Shown piece by piece: positions 1 to 11,976 of a stretch of 64,000 bases of DNA (the first letter of the stretch is position 1; each line of letters begins with the position of its first letter). The notes below the pieces were generated by a model. It did not search any database. It was not told where the DNA came from and saw only the letters and a program-made list of their open reading frames with translations. This DNA is from Eutypella sp. D-1. Lineage: Eukaryota > Ascomycota > Sordariomycetes > Xylariales > Diatrypaceae. Both the position numbers and the translations under genes were made by a program. The stretch spans positions 496,001 to 560,000 of the forward strand of contig JAJTTP010000014.1 of assembly GCA_023313575.1 (NCBI GenBank), given 5' to 3'.

Positions 1-363
1 ACGAAGTACTCTTTTTCCAAGATTCTCGTCTTCAATATTCTTACCAAGTAGTTTCTAACCATACCTAGATATTTTATACCCCAAAATAAGGCGAGCGGGC
101 TTGAATCCGTTAAACATTAAATTTCCCTAACTTATCTACTTACTAAGTAAATTCCCAAAAAAAGAAAAGACTGAAACCTAAGGCCGTTGGTCACTTAAAT
201 CAAGTACCCTTTATTTTCCTAAGTACTCACTCAGCCTTCAGCCTAGATTTCAGCCTTCCTCATCTCACCAACAAACACGTCTCGCTTCCTTTTCGCCTCT
301 TCTCCTCAACTCGACTAGACTCGACTCGATTTCACAGAACGATCACATCGAATATTTTCATGC
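1..363. other. 5' flank of the vps9 gene
   Basis: No coding sequence is seen. The left part is AT-rich; from about 230 the plus strand becomes rich in C and T with CTCGACT-like repeats just before the vps9 start, a composition common in fungal promoters and leaders. A TATA box or defined regulator site cannot be assigned. Confidence 0.5.
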
Positions 364-374
364 ATGCCTCCTGA
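360..374 (+). promoter_or_regulatory. four-codon uORF overlapping the vps9 start
   Basis: An ATG at 360 opens a frame of four codons (M-H-A-S) that stops with TGA at 372-374. It starts 4 bases before the vps9 ATG at 364 and is in another frame, so a scanning ribosome meets it first and terminates just inside the vps9 reading frame. If the transcript includes both ATGs, Vps9 translation needs leaky scanning. Whether the mRNA starts upstream of 360 is not known from sequence. Confidence 0.4.
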
Positions 375-3240
375 ACGCTCCGAATTACCACCACCACCAC
401 CGCCTCCGACACAGCCACAACCAGAGCCAGTACAGACCTTCGAGTCCCATTCTACTGGTCACGAGGTTCAGGCAGCAGCTGATCATGACCACGTCATGAG
501 TGACCCTAAGCAGTTGGGTCAACTGAACAATGAACCCGAGACTTCTGATCATCAACATGAACATGTAACCCAAAAACACCAAATCGACACTAAGTTGGCG
601 GAAGAAGATGGCGGTGGTCGAACGGAAGAAAAGGAGGAGGTGGCAGCAGCTTCTCCTTCGGCAGCAAGCAACAGAGATCCCGACAACACCCACGACGCTT
701 CGACCGCCTCATCGACCGCCTCATCGACCGCCTCATCGTCGGATCAGGCGAAACCAGCTGGAAACGGGAAAGACAAGGAGACAGAGAGAGAGGAGAATGT
801 GTTAGCTGGGAGTGTTGAAGGGTCTAATGGCGACAACCACTCGGGTCCCGTTGAACCCATGGAGTCATCTATAGCGACCCTGAAACCGTCGAAATCACAG
901 TTCCTCTCTATCAACCCTGCCCCATACGTTGACCCGACCCCTTCTACCCCCTTTGGCTCTCAACCACCCTCTAGGACCAACTCCACCCATAGATCGGACG
1001 CTTCTGGTCCAGAGCCCTCCCCCACCCGATCAGACACGGGATACGACGAAAGGAGGTTTGCCAGCGACGATGAGAATGACCGTAGCTCCCGCTCTGAGAT
1101 CGATACCATTATGGGTCAATTTCCCGAGGGCGGCGGTGGACCGGGGGAGGACGAAGTCATGAGTCCTCGACTCGAGATAGCCTCACCGCTCCTCAGCAGC
1201 CCTCCTCTGCCACACCCTCCGAGAAAATCCAGCCTGGAACCGCTTACCCCGAGTATCGCTTCGCAACTTCAGGGCTTGGCCATCTCAAACCCGTCCACCC
1301 CAAGTATCGCGTCCAAGGACAAAGCCCATGATCCGGATGATCTAGGCCCCCCAGTACCTCCTAAGGATGGTCCCGCAGATAGCAACCCGGCCGTTGCTGA
1401 GTCCTCCTCGGTTCAGAGTGTCCCGTTACATCGGCCGCCACCTCCCGAGCCTGAGCCTGAGCCCGCTCTCCCATTCGACTTTCACCGGTTCCTGGAACAG
1501 CTCAAACATAAGAAGGCCGATCCTGTCGCAAGGTATCTGAAGTCTTTTCTGTCCGAGTTCGGAAAGAGGCAGTGGATGGTTCATGAGCAGGTCAAGATTA
1601 TCAGCGATTTCCTGGCCTTCATCGCCAACAAGATGGCGCAATGCGAAGTGTGGAGCGAAGTTTCCGATGCCGAATTCGACAACGCCCGGGAAGGCATGGA
1701 GAAGCTCGTTATGAATCGGCTATATACACAGACGTTCTCGCCTGCCATTCCCCCGCCCCAACCAATCCCGGGGGCGAAGCCTAGACGCCGCGGAGGCGAG
1801 CGACCCATGGGGCCGGGGAGACGGGGTCAGCATCAGGAGGATGTGGAGAGGGATGAAGTCCTAGCCCAAAGAATCAGCATTTACGGTTGGGTGCGCGAGG
1901 AACATCTCGATATACCTCCTGTCGGCGACAGTGGGAGGCGATTTCTCACTCTAGCTCAGCAAGGTGAGCAGGCTGCAGCCAACACAAGGGATTCTCAGTC
2001 GGCTAACGTGTACAGAACTCCTGAAAATCAAGTCATATAGAGCGCCCCGAGACAAGATTATTTGCGTCTTGAATTGCTGCAAAGTAATATTCGGTTAGCT
2101 AGCTTTTTCCGGGTGCAGACTTTTATGCTCCTGCTTACTAACATCGACGACAGGACTACTAAAACATAACAAGTCGGATTCCTCGGCTGACTCGTTCATG
2201 CCCCTATTGATCTATGTGGTCTTGCGGGCCAACCCGGATCATCTGGTCTCCAATGTGCAGTACATACTCCGTTTCCGCAACCAGGAAAAGCTTGGTGGAG
2301 AGGCTGGATATTACCTCTCGTCACTGGTAAAGTACCCCTCTTGGTCAAGAATACACGCCGCAGCCGAACGAACTGGGCTAACTTTATGGTCAGATGGGCG
2401 CCGTGCAGTTCATCGAGAACATGGATCGCACCAGCCTCACGATATCGGACGAGGAATTCGAGAAGAACGTCGAGGCGGCCGTATCGGCGATTGCAGAGAA
2501 GCACCGCGTCGACGAGGAGGAGCACGCGGCAGCGCACCAGAGTATGCAGGAGAAGTCGAGTTTTCCCTCGGCGGGGTCTTCTTCGGCGCGCCAGTCCCTC
2601 GACATGGACGGCGCCCGGACTCCCCGCCGATCCGTTACCAACGACGACCAGGATTCCAACGACGAAGGTGCCGCCTTCCCCGGCCTGCTGCGCACGATTC
2701 AGAAACCCCTGTCCACCATCGGCCGCATATTCTCGGACGACCCCGGCGGCGACGACAACGAAGCTGGTGGTCCCAGTGCCCCCACGCGCGCCTCTACTTT
2801 GCCGGGTCCCATGATGCACGGCCGTCCGAGCCCGCGGCCGAGTATGGAGGGTCGGTCGGACGGCGGGTCCGGCGGCCTTCCATCACCACCTATGCACCTC
2901 CGGCAACAGCTCTCGGCCCAGGACGCGGCGGCGAGGCAAGCCAGCGCCGAGGTAGCGGAGGCCCAGCGCATACAACGCGCCGAACACAACAATGTGGTCG
3001 AGACGCTCGCGAGCATGTTCCCGGACCTCGACAGGGACATCATCAGCGACGTTGTATACCAGAAGGAGGGAAGGTAAGTTTTTCTTTTTTTTTTCCTTCT
3101 TCTCGGCCTCGTGCCCCTCCCCCGATTTGTCAGGGTGGACAGATGGAAAGCCCCGTCTCTGTTCGGCTCCGCTAATGCTCATTTGTCCTTCATTCAGGGT
3201 CGGTTTGGCCGTGGACGCCTGCCTCGCGCTCAGCGCATGA
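364..3240 (+). CDS. vps9: Vps9-like guanine nucleotide exchange factor (Rab5/Vps21 GEF) with C-terminal CUE domain
   Basis: Five exons: 364-1963, 2016-2093, 2154-2326, 2394-3073 and 3198-3240, giving 857 aa; all junctions are GT-AG and keep frame. Residues 1 to about 345 are low-complexity, rich in Pro, Ser and acidic residues. A helical bundle follows (around 375-470), then the VPS9 catalytic domain spread over exons 1-4, recognised by SYRAPRDKIICVLNCC and by ADSFMPLLIYVVLRANP. The C-terminus (ETLASMFPDLDRDIISDV...) is a CUE domain completed only by the 43-base last exon. In yeast, Vps9 activates the Rab5 homologue Vps21 at endosomes and its CUE domain binds ubiquitin; the same role is inferred here. 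A 12-base unit is repeated three times at 701-736 within the disordered part. Confidence 0.9.
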
Positions 3241-3934
3241 TCGCGAAAAAGACGAATCGTGACGACTTACCGCCACCACACATTCTCCATCCGGAACCAT
3301 GGTGTTTCTTTTTTTTCACACCTTCTTTCTTCCAACCCCCTGTGTTATGAAGCAAGCGTTGGCGAGGCTGTTCCTTATTTATTTATTTTTTGGTCTGCTG
3401 CTCTTTTAAAGCTGGCTTGTTGTTAGATCATTTTGTCTTGTTGCCACCCTTGTGGGGAAAGAGAGAGGAAGGGAGGCAAGGAAGGGGGAAAGATACATGG
3501 ACATGGGTGGAAATAAAGGGGGGGAAGGATTCGTTCACCTGGGACAGCGGCAGACAGTCAGGCAGTCAGGCAGTATACTATCACCTCCAGAGAGAGAACC
3601 CCGGTCATCGGCACCGCGATCATGCGGGCATGGATAAATCTTTATATATCCCGGGTTTGGCAAACCCGGCCGGTATCACTGATATAATATCAAATGATTT
3701 CTCCCCACATTCGTGTGTGTGGGAGAGAGCCAGAGCAGCAGTACGGAGCGCAAGCGCCACTCTTCTTTTCTTGAGGTGATATCCTTTGTTTTGTTTCTCG
3801 CACAATTTGATTTCCCTTCCTCTCCAGCATCAGGAGGGGCCGGCCCGCCCCCGTTTTCTGAGGGGATGGTGATAAGAACTCAAGTCGGTCTGGACGAAAT
3901 GTATTTTGCTCTAGAACGACCGGTGCCCGTGGAA

Positions 3935-3956
3935 GGGGGGGGGGGGGGGGGGGGGG
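3935..3956 (+). repeat. poly-G run (22 G)
   Basis: Uninterrupted mononucleotide run read directly from the sequence; the longest of at least seven G or C runs of 12 or more bases in this window's intergenic DNA. Confidence 0.9.
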
Positions 3957-4190
3957 TCATAGGTTTGTTCTCGAGTTCGGTGAAAAAAGGTTCTGGTGTA
4001 GCATGAAAAATTTTAGAGAGCAAGCGTGCTGTGCTTATGTTCCTGTTAGCAATCAATGTCACATTTATCTCCCCGACCAAGTCAGTTGCACCATAGCCTG
4101 GTTTGGTCAAAAAGAAAAAAAAGAAGAGGTTTGGAGCAGTTGACCTGCGAGAGAGTAGTCTGTCCTCGCTTTTCCACAGCCAGCCAGTTA

Positions 4191-4220
4191 GTCAGTCAGT
4201 CAGTCAGTCAGTCAGTCAGT
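4191..4220 (+). repeat. (GTCA)n microsatellite
   Basis: Seven and a half perfect tetranucleotide units, flanked by imperfect CAGCCAGT copies on both sides. It lies in intergenic DNA. Confidence 0.9.
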
Positions 4221-4945
4221 CAGCCAGTCCCTGCTATAGGAGGTTAGACGGGAGACGAATGCGAAGAGAAAAGAAAAACCAGAGAATGATCCCCAAAGAC
4301 AGAAAAATGCACCTATCTCTTATCTTTTTCTTTTCGTCAAGGAAATCCAAAACACGGTTTAAAAAGGGGGTGGATGAAATCTGGTGCTACTTTACGTGCT
4401 ACTTGGACACAAGGCTGCTTGCTGCTGCCAGTTCTGTCGTGCGAAGAGACACCGAACAAACTTGTTTTAACAAATCGGTCGGGGGCCTCACACCTAACTT
4501 GTGAATCTTTGGCTATGAGCTCAGGTTATACCTCCCATACCCTCCCCGTGATAACCGACATAGCACACGGTATAGCGTGGAGTGTGGTGGGTGTTTGCAG
4601 CCTTGCAGCCTTGCGGCTATAAGTATGTATGCCGCATATTACTCTTCCCTTTCAAAGCTAGAGAAGGGTAATTCGCTACTTTATCTTCTTCTTCTTCTTC
4701 TGAGAACGTGGAGTGTTATGGTACGTGTAACTGTGCACATCTAGCAGATAGCTTCAAGTTCTGAACCAGTTCTCCTCAGAAGAGCACATTACAAGAGCTT
4801 TAACCTTTCGTCCTGTTGATGCTCGTTGTAAGTCCACACACTACTCATCCAAACACGACCAAGCAAAATCAAGACTCAATAGCCAGCGGCGACAAAGATA
4901 AGAGGGACAGCGCATCTCATATAGAGACACCAGAGGGACCACAAG

Positions 4946-5338
4946 ATGTCTTCATCCTCCTCTTCCAACCAGAACAGCTCCAGTAGCGGCAATGGCGGCA
5001 GCAGCAGCAGCAACGCCGGCTCTGGAGCCAACAATGAGAACCTGGATTTCTCCGACTACTTCAAGATAGGTTCTTGGGACAACGAGAGGGGGGCAGGGAA
5101 ACCCCCCGCGTACGATCAGACGCTGTCTATCCCCGACGAACTGGTGCTAAGGTCGAACGGACCTGCTAAGGACCAGATGCCTCCGCCACCGAGGCCGATT
5201 AGAAGCGCTGATGGCACGCTGCTGCCGCCGCCAGCACGGCCGGATAACAAGACTTCGGGTGAATACCCCTCCCCTAGTGTGAGGGATATGCAATCGACTG
5301 GGTTCTCGGTTGCAGGGCCGAGAGATCCCAAAAAATAA
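4946..5338 (+). CDS. small uncharacterised protein, Ser/Gly/Asn-rich N-terminus
   Basis: A single-exon frame of 130 aa whose ATG sits in a good context (CACAAGATGTC). Residues 1-30 are nearly all Ser, Asn and Gly; the rest is non-repetitive (LDFSDYFKIGSWDNERGAGK) with two proline clusters (PPPPRP and LLPPPARP) and ends in lysines. No signal peptide, membrane segment or known domain is visible. The middle looks like real protein rather than chance translation, but the family is not recognised. It lies between vps9 and the MYND gene, all on the plus strand with large gaps. Confidence 0.55.
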   Translation: MSSSSSSNQNSSSSGNGGSSSSNAGSGANNENLDFSDYFKIGSWDNERGAGKPPAYDQTLSIPDELVLRSNGPAKDQMPPPPRPIRSADGTLLPPPARPDNKTSGEYPSPSVRDMQSTGFSVAGPRDPKK

Positions 5339-6601
5339 AAAGGGGGGGAGGGGATAACATAAAGATGATGATCATGTTGATGATGAAGCAAGAACATAAC
5401 GAGTCTGGAATCTTACCTTGGGCCAGTGGGAAGGGAGATTAGATGGTTTTGGCTGGTTCATCAGTTCATTGGTGTAAGCCAGCTGATCAGTTATCGTTTC
5501 TTCTTCATTTACCGGCTCGAGAATCAGCATATTGTTAAGAGTAACTTTAGACTTGAGATGGGGAAGTGATAATACATTTGATTACTCAACCCAAGGATGG
5601 TTGCCTGTGACAGTGTATTAATCGGGAGGTGAAACCTGTACGCGACTTATGTATACAATAAACACGTATTGTGCACGCGACTGGACTTAATATGCAGCAT
5701 TTCACTTCGGAGTGAATTTTCCTTGCTTTTTTGCACTTCAGAAAAAAGGAGACAAAGGCTAAGTACCTATTGACCACCTTTTACTGGGTACAAGGCGAAA
5801 TTTTCGGTATTTACTTTTCCTCTTGTTTACCGGAAGGACTCCTACAGCATTAGACGCGTTAACCGTAGTTACTTGCCCGAGTACTTAGTAGGGAAAGAGG
5901 GGAGCATCATCCTCTTCCTCTTCGACACCGCGAATTTCGGCGGCCGTAAGAGAATTTCTTGGAATATTCTCTGTCCGATACAAAGTACCCAGTCGCGTAC
6001 CTTTCATAGCCCTCGGTTAATGAGGTATTATTGACTTGTTGATGTTAATGCCCCCCCTCCCTCGCCTCTCGCTAACCCTACCTATTATGTCTACACACCG
6101 ATTACGATATATTTTGCTTACCGGTTTGTTTACCAGTGCATCATTGTATTCCTCGCTAAAAGATTCTTATTACAAGACAATCCCAACTCAACTTCCAACT
6201 CTCTGTGAATACCAGACACAGAAAATCACTTGCAACTGTAACGGCACTGATACTTACGAACCTGATTACTATTTAAAGGGTACTTTATCAACTTCCCTCC
6301 ACAAAGGTCTACCGTTTCCTTTTCAAAAGTCAGTTGGTCCATCCTGTACCTTCAAGATAACAGCCAGTGAGACACCTGCCATCCACACTTCTTGGTGCCT
6401 TTGGTTCCTTGACTTTGCTTCAGCTGTCTGACTTTCATCTGCAGCCCTGTCGGCGGTCACACCACGCCTTTTACCAGGAACATAATCTCACCACGTTGCG
6501 ACTTCAAAGAGATAACCAACACCGACGCTCTATCCTAGGCAAAAGCCAACAGAAGAGAGCAGAGATCATTGTCAAACACCTCCATCTGACCCTTCTTCGC
6601 C
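5339..6601. other. intergenic region, no gene seen
   Basis: Moderately AT-rich spacer. Short frames (for example 6036-6431) have no start context, domain or coding-like composition. The last 100-200 bases are the probable promoter and leader of the MYND gene. Confidence 0.45.
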
Positions 6602-8194
6602 ATGGCGTCTAGCCAGAAGGGAAAGAGGGTAGAGTTTGTACCCTGCGACGTTCCACCCCTAGGACCCGACAGCCAGGCTGCGGCACTTAGACAACGCTCC
6701 AGACCTGCTCGCTGGCAACCTGAGCCCTCGATTTTCGACCAGGGCCTCGGCTTGGCCAAGGACCCTGGCATCGATACCGGCAGGTACGGCGAGAATGCTG
6801 TGATCAACAGCCTCACAGGCGAGTGGGCAGACATTAACAAGAAGTGCCTCATCTGCATGAGGCCTGGCGCCCAGCCGTGCGCCCAGTGCCACAGCTCTTG
6901 GTACTGCTCTGAGGATTGTCGGAGATTGGACTTGCAAGCACACCAGATATTCTGCAAGGATTACACTTGGATTCCGACGCGACCTTGCCCCGAGCACTAC
7001 CTCGGGATTGTCTTCCATGTTGATTCAGACAAGCCAGACCTGGTATGGGTGAAGGAGCTGCCGCCGTCTATTTCATCGGCTCGACCCCAACAAGAAGATG
7101 GTGGCAGTGAGGAGAGTAACGACAAAGAGAGCGATGGAAGCCAGTATGCAGATACTGATGACGGTACTGATGACGATACCGATAACGATGCCGACGACGA
7201 AGGAGAGGCCCCGCCTGCTGAACAGTCCCCCGATCCTCAACCCCCTTCGACAGTGTCAGAAACTGATGTCCCAAATAAATGGCTGTGCTGGGATTCGGAA
7301 AACGACAAGAATTTATATTATGTGTCATCGAGGAAGGTTACTGTCCGAAAGAGCAGCAGACATGGCAATTACCATTTTGATGACGGCCGAGTCATTGAGA
7401 TCCACGACATTCAACCCGACAAGTATGAGGAGACCTCCAGGAAGTCGCAATTTGTGACTACCCTCCGGGCTGGGTTGACCGCCTCCACAGGCGAGAACTT
7501 CAAGACCCCTTGCGGGCCGCTGCTGATCCTGGGGCGCTAGGAGCACCCGGCGAATTCGCAGGCGGTTCGAGAGACAGGCGCGTCTGACAACAATGAGTCA
7601 GGTGGCATCTCTATCAAGAGAGACGTTGGTCTCAGCGACTTCAGGCATGTAATCGACCACTGCTGCCTTAGTGGCAAGTTTGTCAAGAATCGTCTGCTAC
7701 TGGGTCAAACGGAGATGATAACCGGCGCCCGTCTTCTACGCATTGGTACTGCCGAAAGATGGCAGGAGCCGCTCGTTGCCAATGTACGTCTTTCAGCCAG
7801 TGATGTGCTTGTCGATGGGGGCGAGATCTCCCCAGTATCGCAGCTTATCGGTACACCCATCCGACTACGTCGATACGACGAGGCACCTGGAAAGGACAAC
7901 AAGATGAACCCTCTCGCTTCATTCCTGATGCTGCGAACGGATGTCGACGATCGCGAGTGGGGTCAAATTCCGGCTGTCTGGGACGGCCCCGTAGGAACTG
8001 TGCTGGCGGTTCGGGAGGACCGCGAGGTGGCCGCCGAACTTGTGCGTAGACTGGCACAGTATTGCATGGACTGCGTATACCCCCGATTCTACCGAGCCTC
8101 GCTGGTGCATACACGGGAGGCCAGGCAAGCTGCAGTGGACACGGTGACAAGCGAGGACTTTGCGAACTTCATTGAGCATTGGGAAGCAGAGTGA
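6602..8194 (+). CDS. MYND-type zinc finger protein, frame interrupted by one TAG (probable short intron)
   Basis: The ATG at 6602 opens a frame that reads to TAG at 7538-7540; the same frame then continues without interruption to TGA at 8194, so the two halves belong together. Residues about 82-118 form a MYND zinc finger (CLICM, CAQCH, WYCSEDCRR, HQIFC), a protein-interaction module. An acidic Asp/Glu/Ser stretch follows (about 160-210), then an uncharacterised C-terminal part. A frame-neutral 87-base intron, 7454-7540 (GTGACT donor, CTGAT branch-like site 14 bases before the end, CTAG acceptor), would remove the stop exactly, giving 501 aa. The alternative is a nonsense mutation. The target of the protein is not known. 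Confidence 0.75.
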
Positions 8195-9031
8195 GAGAGT
8201 GCTGCCACTCGCAGCTCATCTAACCAACGGCTTACTGAGTTCGAGTGGGAGCATGCATGAATTGGGGTAACGAACGACGAATTGTAACTGTTTGAGTATA
8301 AACCGATGCCATGTCTTCCAGGTTCACCTGTCTGTAGTAGAAAAATGGTCCAGGGCAAAGCACAAATCACGAAATGATGGATACGGGGTTTAATGGAATA
8401 TACAAGTGTCATTTTATATATCCCTCGAGCATTGGCCTACCTGTAGTACTGGCTGTTACTGCATGGCTATTATTTCAAACATGCCGTAAAGTATAAGGAA
8501 ACCACCACGTAAAAACCGGCTATAGAAATAAGTGAGCAAAAAAGGAAAAAGACCTGTAGTTAGATTGGACCCCGGGAATCTGAGTTGTTTGGTCCATTAT
8601 GAGTCCAATATGTAGATATAGCATCTCAATCACTTGACGTTTATGGAAGAACATACGTTTTGTGTATAACCGATAGTTATAGACATTCCAGTAGGTAGGC
8701 ACCTTCCTGACCAAGCCAGCTTGCTTTCCAAGTGCAGCAAGTACCTAGTACTTATGTACCTAAGGTTTAGCTACCGTAGGTACGAAGTACCTAGAGCTCT
8801 TAGTACTGTGGTTACCTAATGCCCCGCCAAGTTAGTGCCCCACCTAAGGAAAGCTCCCTATTTAGATAACTCCCATCCTATCTCTTGGATCTGTCTCAAG
8901 TATTATCTAAATCTCACAACTTCTGGTCATCCTCAGCTGCCTTTATAAGCACGTGCATAATACTAACACCGCTCTCTCGTTTCGGACCTTCACCTTTTGC
9001 CTAACCAGCAACTCATAACGAGAACCCCAAG
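8195..9031. other. intergenic region and csn4 promoter
   Basis: No gene. At 8742-8822 there is a dense run of TACCTA/TAGGTA words, some forming palindromes. Closer to csn4 lie a TTTATAAG box near 8942 and a CACGTG palindrome at 8950-8955, about 80 bases before the start codon; these are plausible core-promoter and bHLH-type sites but untested. Confidence 0.4.
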
Positions 9032-10359
9032 ATGGCCTCCGCTCAAGTAAGCGAGGCCCTATCACAGGTTGGGAATGCTGAAGATCCGGTTTCCGCCTTT
9101 GACAAACTCTTCGCCAATTTACAGTCGCTATCCACGCCGGAGACTATTTCCGATGACCTCAAGGCCATCATAAATAGCGTATTCTCAGGCAACAGCTCAC
9201 TCGGGATCGTTGCCCAGCGCTCGATCGTCGACAGCTTCATCAAAGCCGTGAGATCCCTCGAAGGCAGGACCGATGCCTGGATAGATATCGGGCAGCACGC
9301 TCTAGAGATCCTAGCCGGGCAGACGTCTACTTTCATAGATCAGGCCGTCGCCATCAGAGAGCTGGTGGCGGACGGCCATGAGGCCGGCGAGGACTACCTG
9401 GCGGCTGCCCGGGCGCTGGCCGAGATCCCGCTCGACTCGTCTCAGCGGCGCGTGACCAACGAGGACCGCGTGCGCGTCTGGGTCCGCATCGTGCGCAGCT
9501 ACCTCGAGGTCGACGACACCACCGCTGCCGAGACGTACCTCAACAAGCTCAAGAACGTCATCTACACCGTGTCGGACCCGACGCTGAACCTGCACTTCCG
9601 CCTCTCCCAGGCCCGCATCCAAGATGCCAAACGCGAGTTCCTCTCCGCGAGCCAAGCCTATCACGACATCAGTTTCTTGCCTTCCATCGCTGAGGAGGAG
9701 CGCCTGCACACCCTTAGTATGGCCATCAAGTGCGCTATCCTGGCCCCCGCCGGCCCCCTGCGGAGCCGTGCCCTCGGCCGCCTGTTCAAGGACGAGCGCT
9801 CCCCCAACCTCGAGGAGTTCGGCATGCTCGAGAAGATGTTCTTCCACCGTCTGCTGGCGCCCGCTGAGGTGGAAAAGTTCGCGCAGGGTCTGGCCCCGCA
9901 CCAGCTCGCCACCACGTCCGACGGCTCCACCGTCCTGGCCAAGGCCGTCGTCGAGCACAACCTCCTCGGCGCCTCGCGGCTGTACAGCAATATCGGGTTC
10001 GAGGCGCTGGGCGCGCTTCTCGGCCTCGACGCCGACAAGGCCGAGGACACAACTGCCAAGATGATTGAGCAGGGTCGCCTCATGGGCAGGATCGACCAGA
10101 TTGAGCAGATCATTTGGTTCGAGGGCGGCGAGGCATCCGGCGAGAAGGGTAGCGGCCACGCCGAGGTCAAGGTCGGCAAGGAGATGCGGAGATGGGACGC
10201 CAACGTGCAGGGTCTGGCGGAGGAGGTCGAGAACGTCACCAACGCGCTGCAGCGAGAGTTCCCCGTGAGTTTGTTCCCAATGCCATATTTTATGTCTACT
10301 AGGAGAGCGACTAACATGCACACGTATAGGAGTTCGTGGCCGCGAACCTGGTGGTGTAG
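9032..10359 (+). CDS. csnD: COP9 signalosome complex subunit 4 (PCI domain)
   Basis: Two exons, 9032-10264 and 10330-10359, encode 420 aa, close to the usual length of CSN4. The last exon is only 30 bases and supplies EFVAANLVV before the stop. The N-terminal half is made of alpha-helical repeats (ALEILAGQTSTFIDQA, LNKLKNVIYTVSDPTLNL); the PCI domain lies at about 290-370 (GMLEKMFFHRLLAPAEVEKF). CSN4 is a scaffold subunit of the COP9 signalosome, which removes Nedd8 from cullin-RING ligases; in Aspergillus the complex controls light response and development. The start context (CCCCAAGATGGCC) is good. Confidence 0.93.
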
Positions 10360-10825
10360 AAGGGGCTGCCAGATCTTGTGGGCGTGGATTCTATTCGTAT
10401 GGCATGTTTCTTTATTTTTCTCTGCCTTTTATCTTTTTGGTTTTCCGCGGGGGGGGGGGGGGGGGGGGTCACGTAAGAAGGGCATCAGTTCATGGAAGAT
10501 TGCGGTACATTGCATTGGAGTTCTAGGAAAAGGGGTGATATGAGATGATATTATTGATTAACCGCGAACCCCAAACACTGCCGTTCTAGTAAGCAGACGA
10601 AGTAGACAAGTAGCACGCATTTTATGGTCGATGGAACGAATAGTGAAATAAAGAAAAAAAGATATTCGAAAGTCTATGCTCACAACGCGAGTGCACGCCC
10701 AAACCTAACGAAATCATCATCCCATCCCGTAACGCGATAAACCCATATAGAGCAACCCCCCTCCCAAAAGAAAGAGATAAAGTAGGCCAAAAGGAACAAC
10801 AAGCCCCGCCCCCCTTCCTATCCGC
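10360..10825. other. convergent intergenic region with poly-G run
   Basis: Tail-to-tail spacer between csn4 (plus) and the SGNH hydrolase (minus). It contains a run of 20 G at 10449-10468, about 90 bases past the csn4 stop, probably inside its 3' UTR. No gene or terminator hairpin is evident. Confidence 0.5.
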
Positions 10826-11976
10826 TCAGTCTAGGTCAGTCCTCCGCACGACGATGTAGCCCTGGCTGAGGAGCCTGTGATCGCCCCTCTCCTCCTCGAA
10901 GGCGATGTTACGCTCCTCGGCGGCGCGACGGCGGCGGGCATCGCGGGCTCCGCCGAGGATGTCGGTGGAGCGGGCCTCGGCGAGACGCTCGATACGCGCC
11001 ACGGCGTCCGCCACCCGCTCCCCCATCAAGTCGTACCCTTCCTCCGTCAGGTGCACGCCGTCCGGCTCCCACACCCGCGCCCGCCGCCCCGCCGGCATCG
11101 CTTTCCATGGGATCGCTGCGTGCAGGTCAAAGTGGAAACTGTTGGTGCGTGCGCGTGGCCGCGTACGATACGCCGCCATCCCGCCGTAGTTAGTAAACTT
11201 GAATGAGTGGGCGGGAGTAGGTAGGCAGGAAGATGTTATGCTATGCACATGTGTGCAGCACGTGATATGGGGATATAGGAGACAGATAGACAAATCGTTA
11301 CGCGGTGGGGACTGGGTATGGGGTTGGGGAAGGGGGGGAGGGCTTACAAGTTTTGCTTCTTATAGGACTTGATAGCAGCGTTGATCTCATCGCGCGTCTT
11401 TTTCCGCACCTCGCTATCATGACGCACTTCGGGCACTGTGAGCGCGAGGACCTTGCCGCCACGCCGCAGGGCCACATCCCACGTCTCCTTCAGGCCTTCG
11501 ACGACGTCAGCGGCCGAAACGCCCCAGGCTAGGTCGTTGGTGCCGCCCAGCACGACCGTCCAGTGGAACGCGGGCTCCTGTTGTTGCTGCCCTCCCTTGT
11601 CCGCCTCTTCCTCCCGATCCTTTCTCGCATCCTGATCATCGCTGTGGCTGCCATCAACGCCGACCCCGTTCCTTCCATTGGAACTTTCAGCACCGCTAGC
11701 GCCCGTGCCCAGGTCCCACGCCTTCTCCATGCGCCGCCGGTAAGAGTGGGGCGTTACCCTGTCGCCGGGCACGCCCTCGACCTCACAGATGGGCTCGAGG
11801 TGCGGGAGCGCGTCCACGAGCCTCTCCTCCAACTTGCCGCCGTAGGGATGTCCCGCCGGGGTGCCCGCCGTCAGCGAGTCGCCGAAACAAAGGATCTTGA
11901 GCGGGGCCCTCTTCGGCTTGCCCTTCTCCTCCCCCGCTCCCGCGCGTCGCGACGGCGGTGGCGACGGTGGCGGCAT
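10826..11976 (-). CDS. SGNH/GDSL hydrolase (esterase-like)
   Basis: Two exons on the minus strand, 11348-11976 and 10826-11138, encode 313 aa; the intron (GTAAGC donor, AACAG acceptor) is about 209 bases and contains a CTAAC box. Block I is FGDSLTAG near residue 32 (nucleophilic Ser), block III is GGTNDLAW (oxyanion residues), and block V is EPDGVHLTEEGYDL (catalytic Asp and His). Between the first two lies a low-complexity acidic insertion with a Gln run. No signal peptide is seen, so a cytosolic esterase or lipase is most likely; the substrate is unknown. The C-terminal 60 residues are charged. Confidence 0.85.

Larger units (their letters stand above)
3241..4945. other. intergenic region with 3' tail of vps9, poly-G run and CAGT microsatellite
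   Basis: No convincing gene: the open frames here are short and low-complexity. It holds the vps9 3' flank, a run of 22 G at 3935-3956, a GTCA microsatellite at 4191-4220 and, near 4690, a short TTC repeat. The last 150 bases before 4946 are probably the leader of the next gene. Confidence 0.5.

Noticed and set aside
2196..2819. Overlapping frames in vps9 exon 4
   Set aside because: They are shadows; the vps9 frame is supported by four splice junctions and two domains.
9311..10321. 336-codon open frame antisense to csn4
   Set aside because: It mirrors the codon bias of csn4 in a GC-rich exon; the csn4 reading is clearly conserved and no domain appears in the antisense frame.
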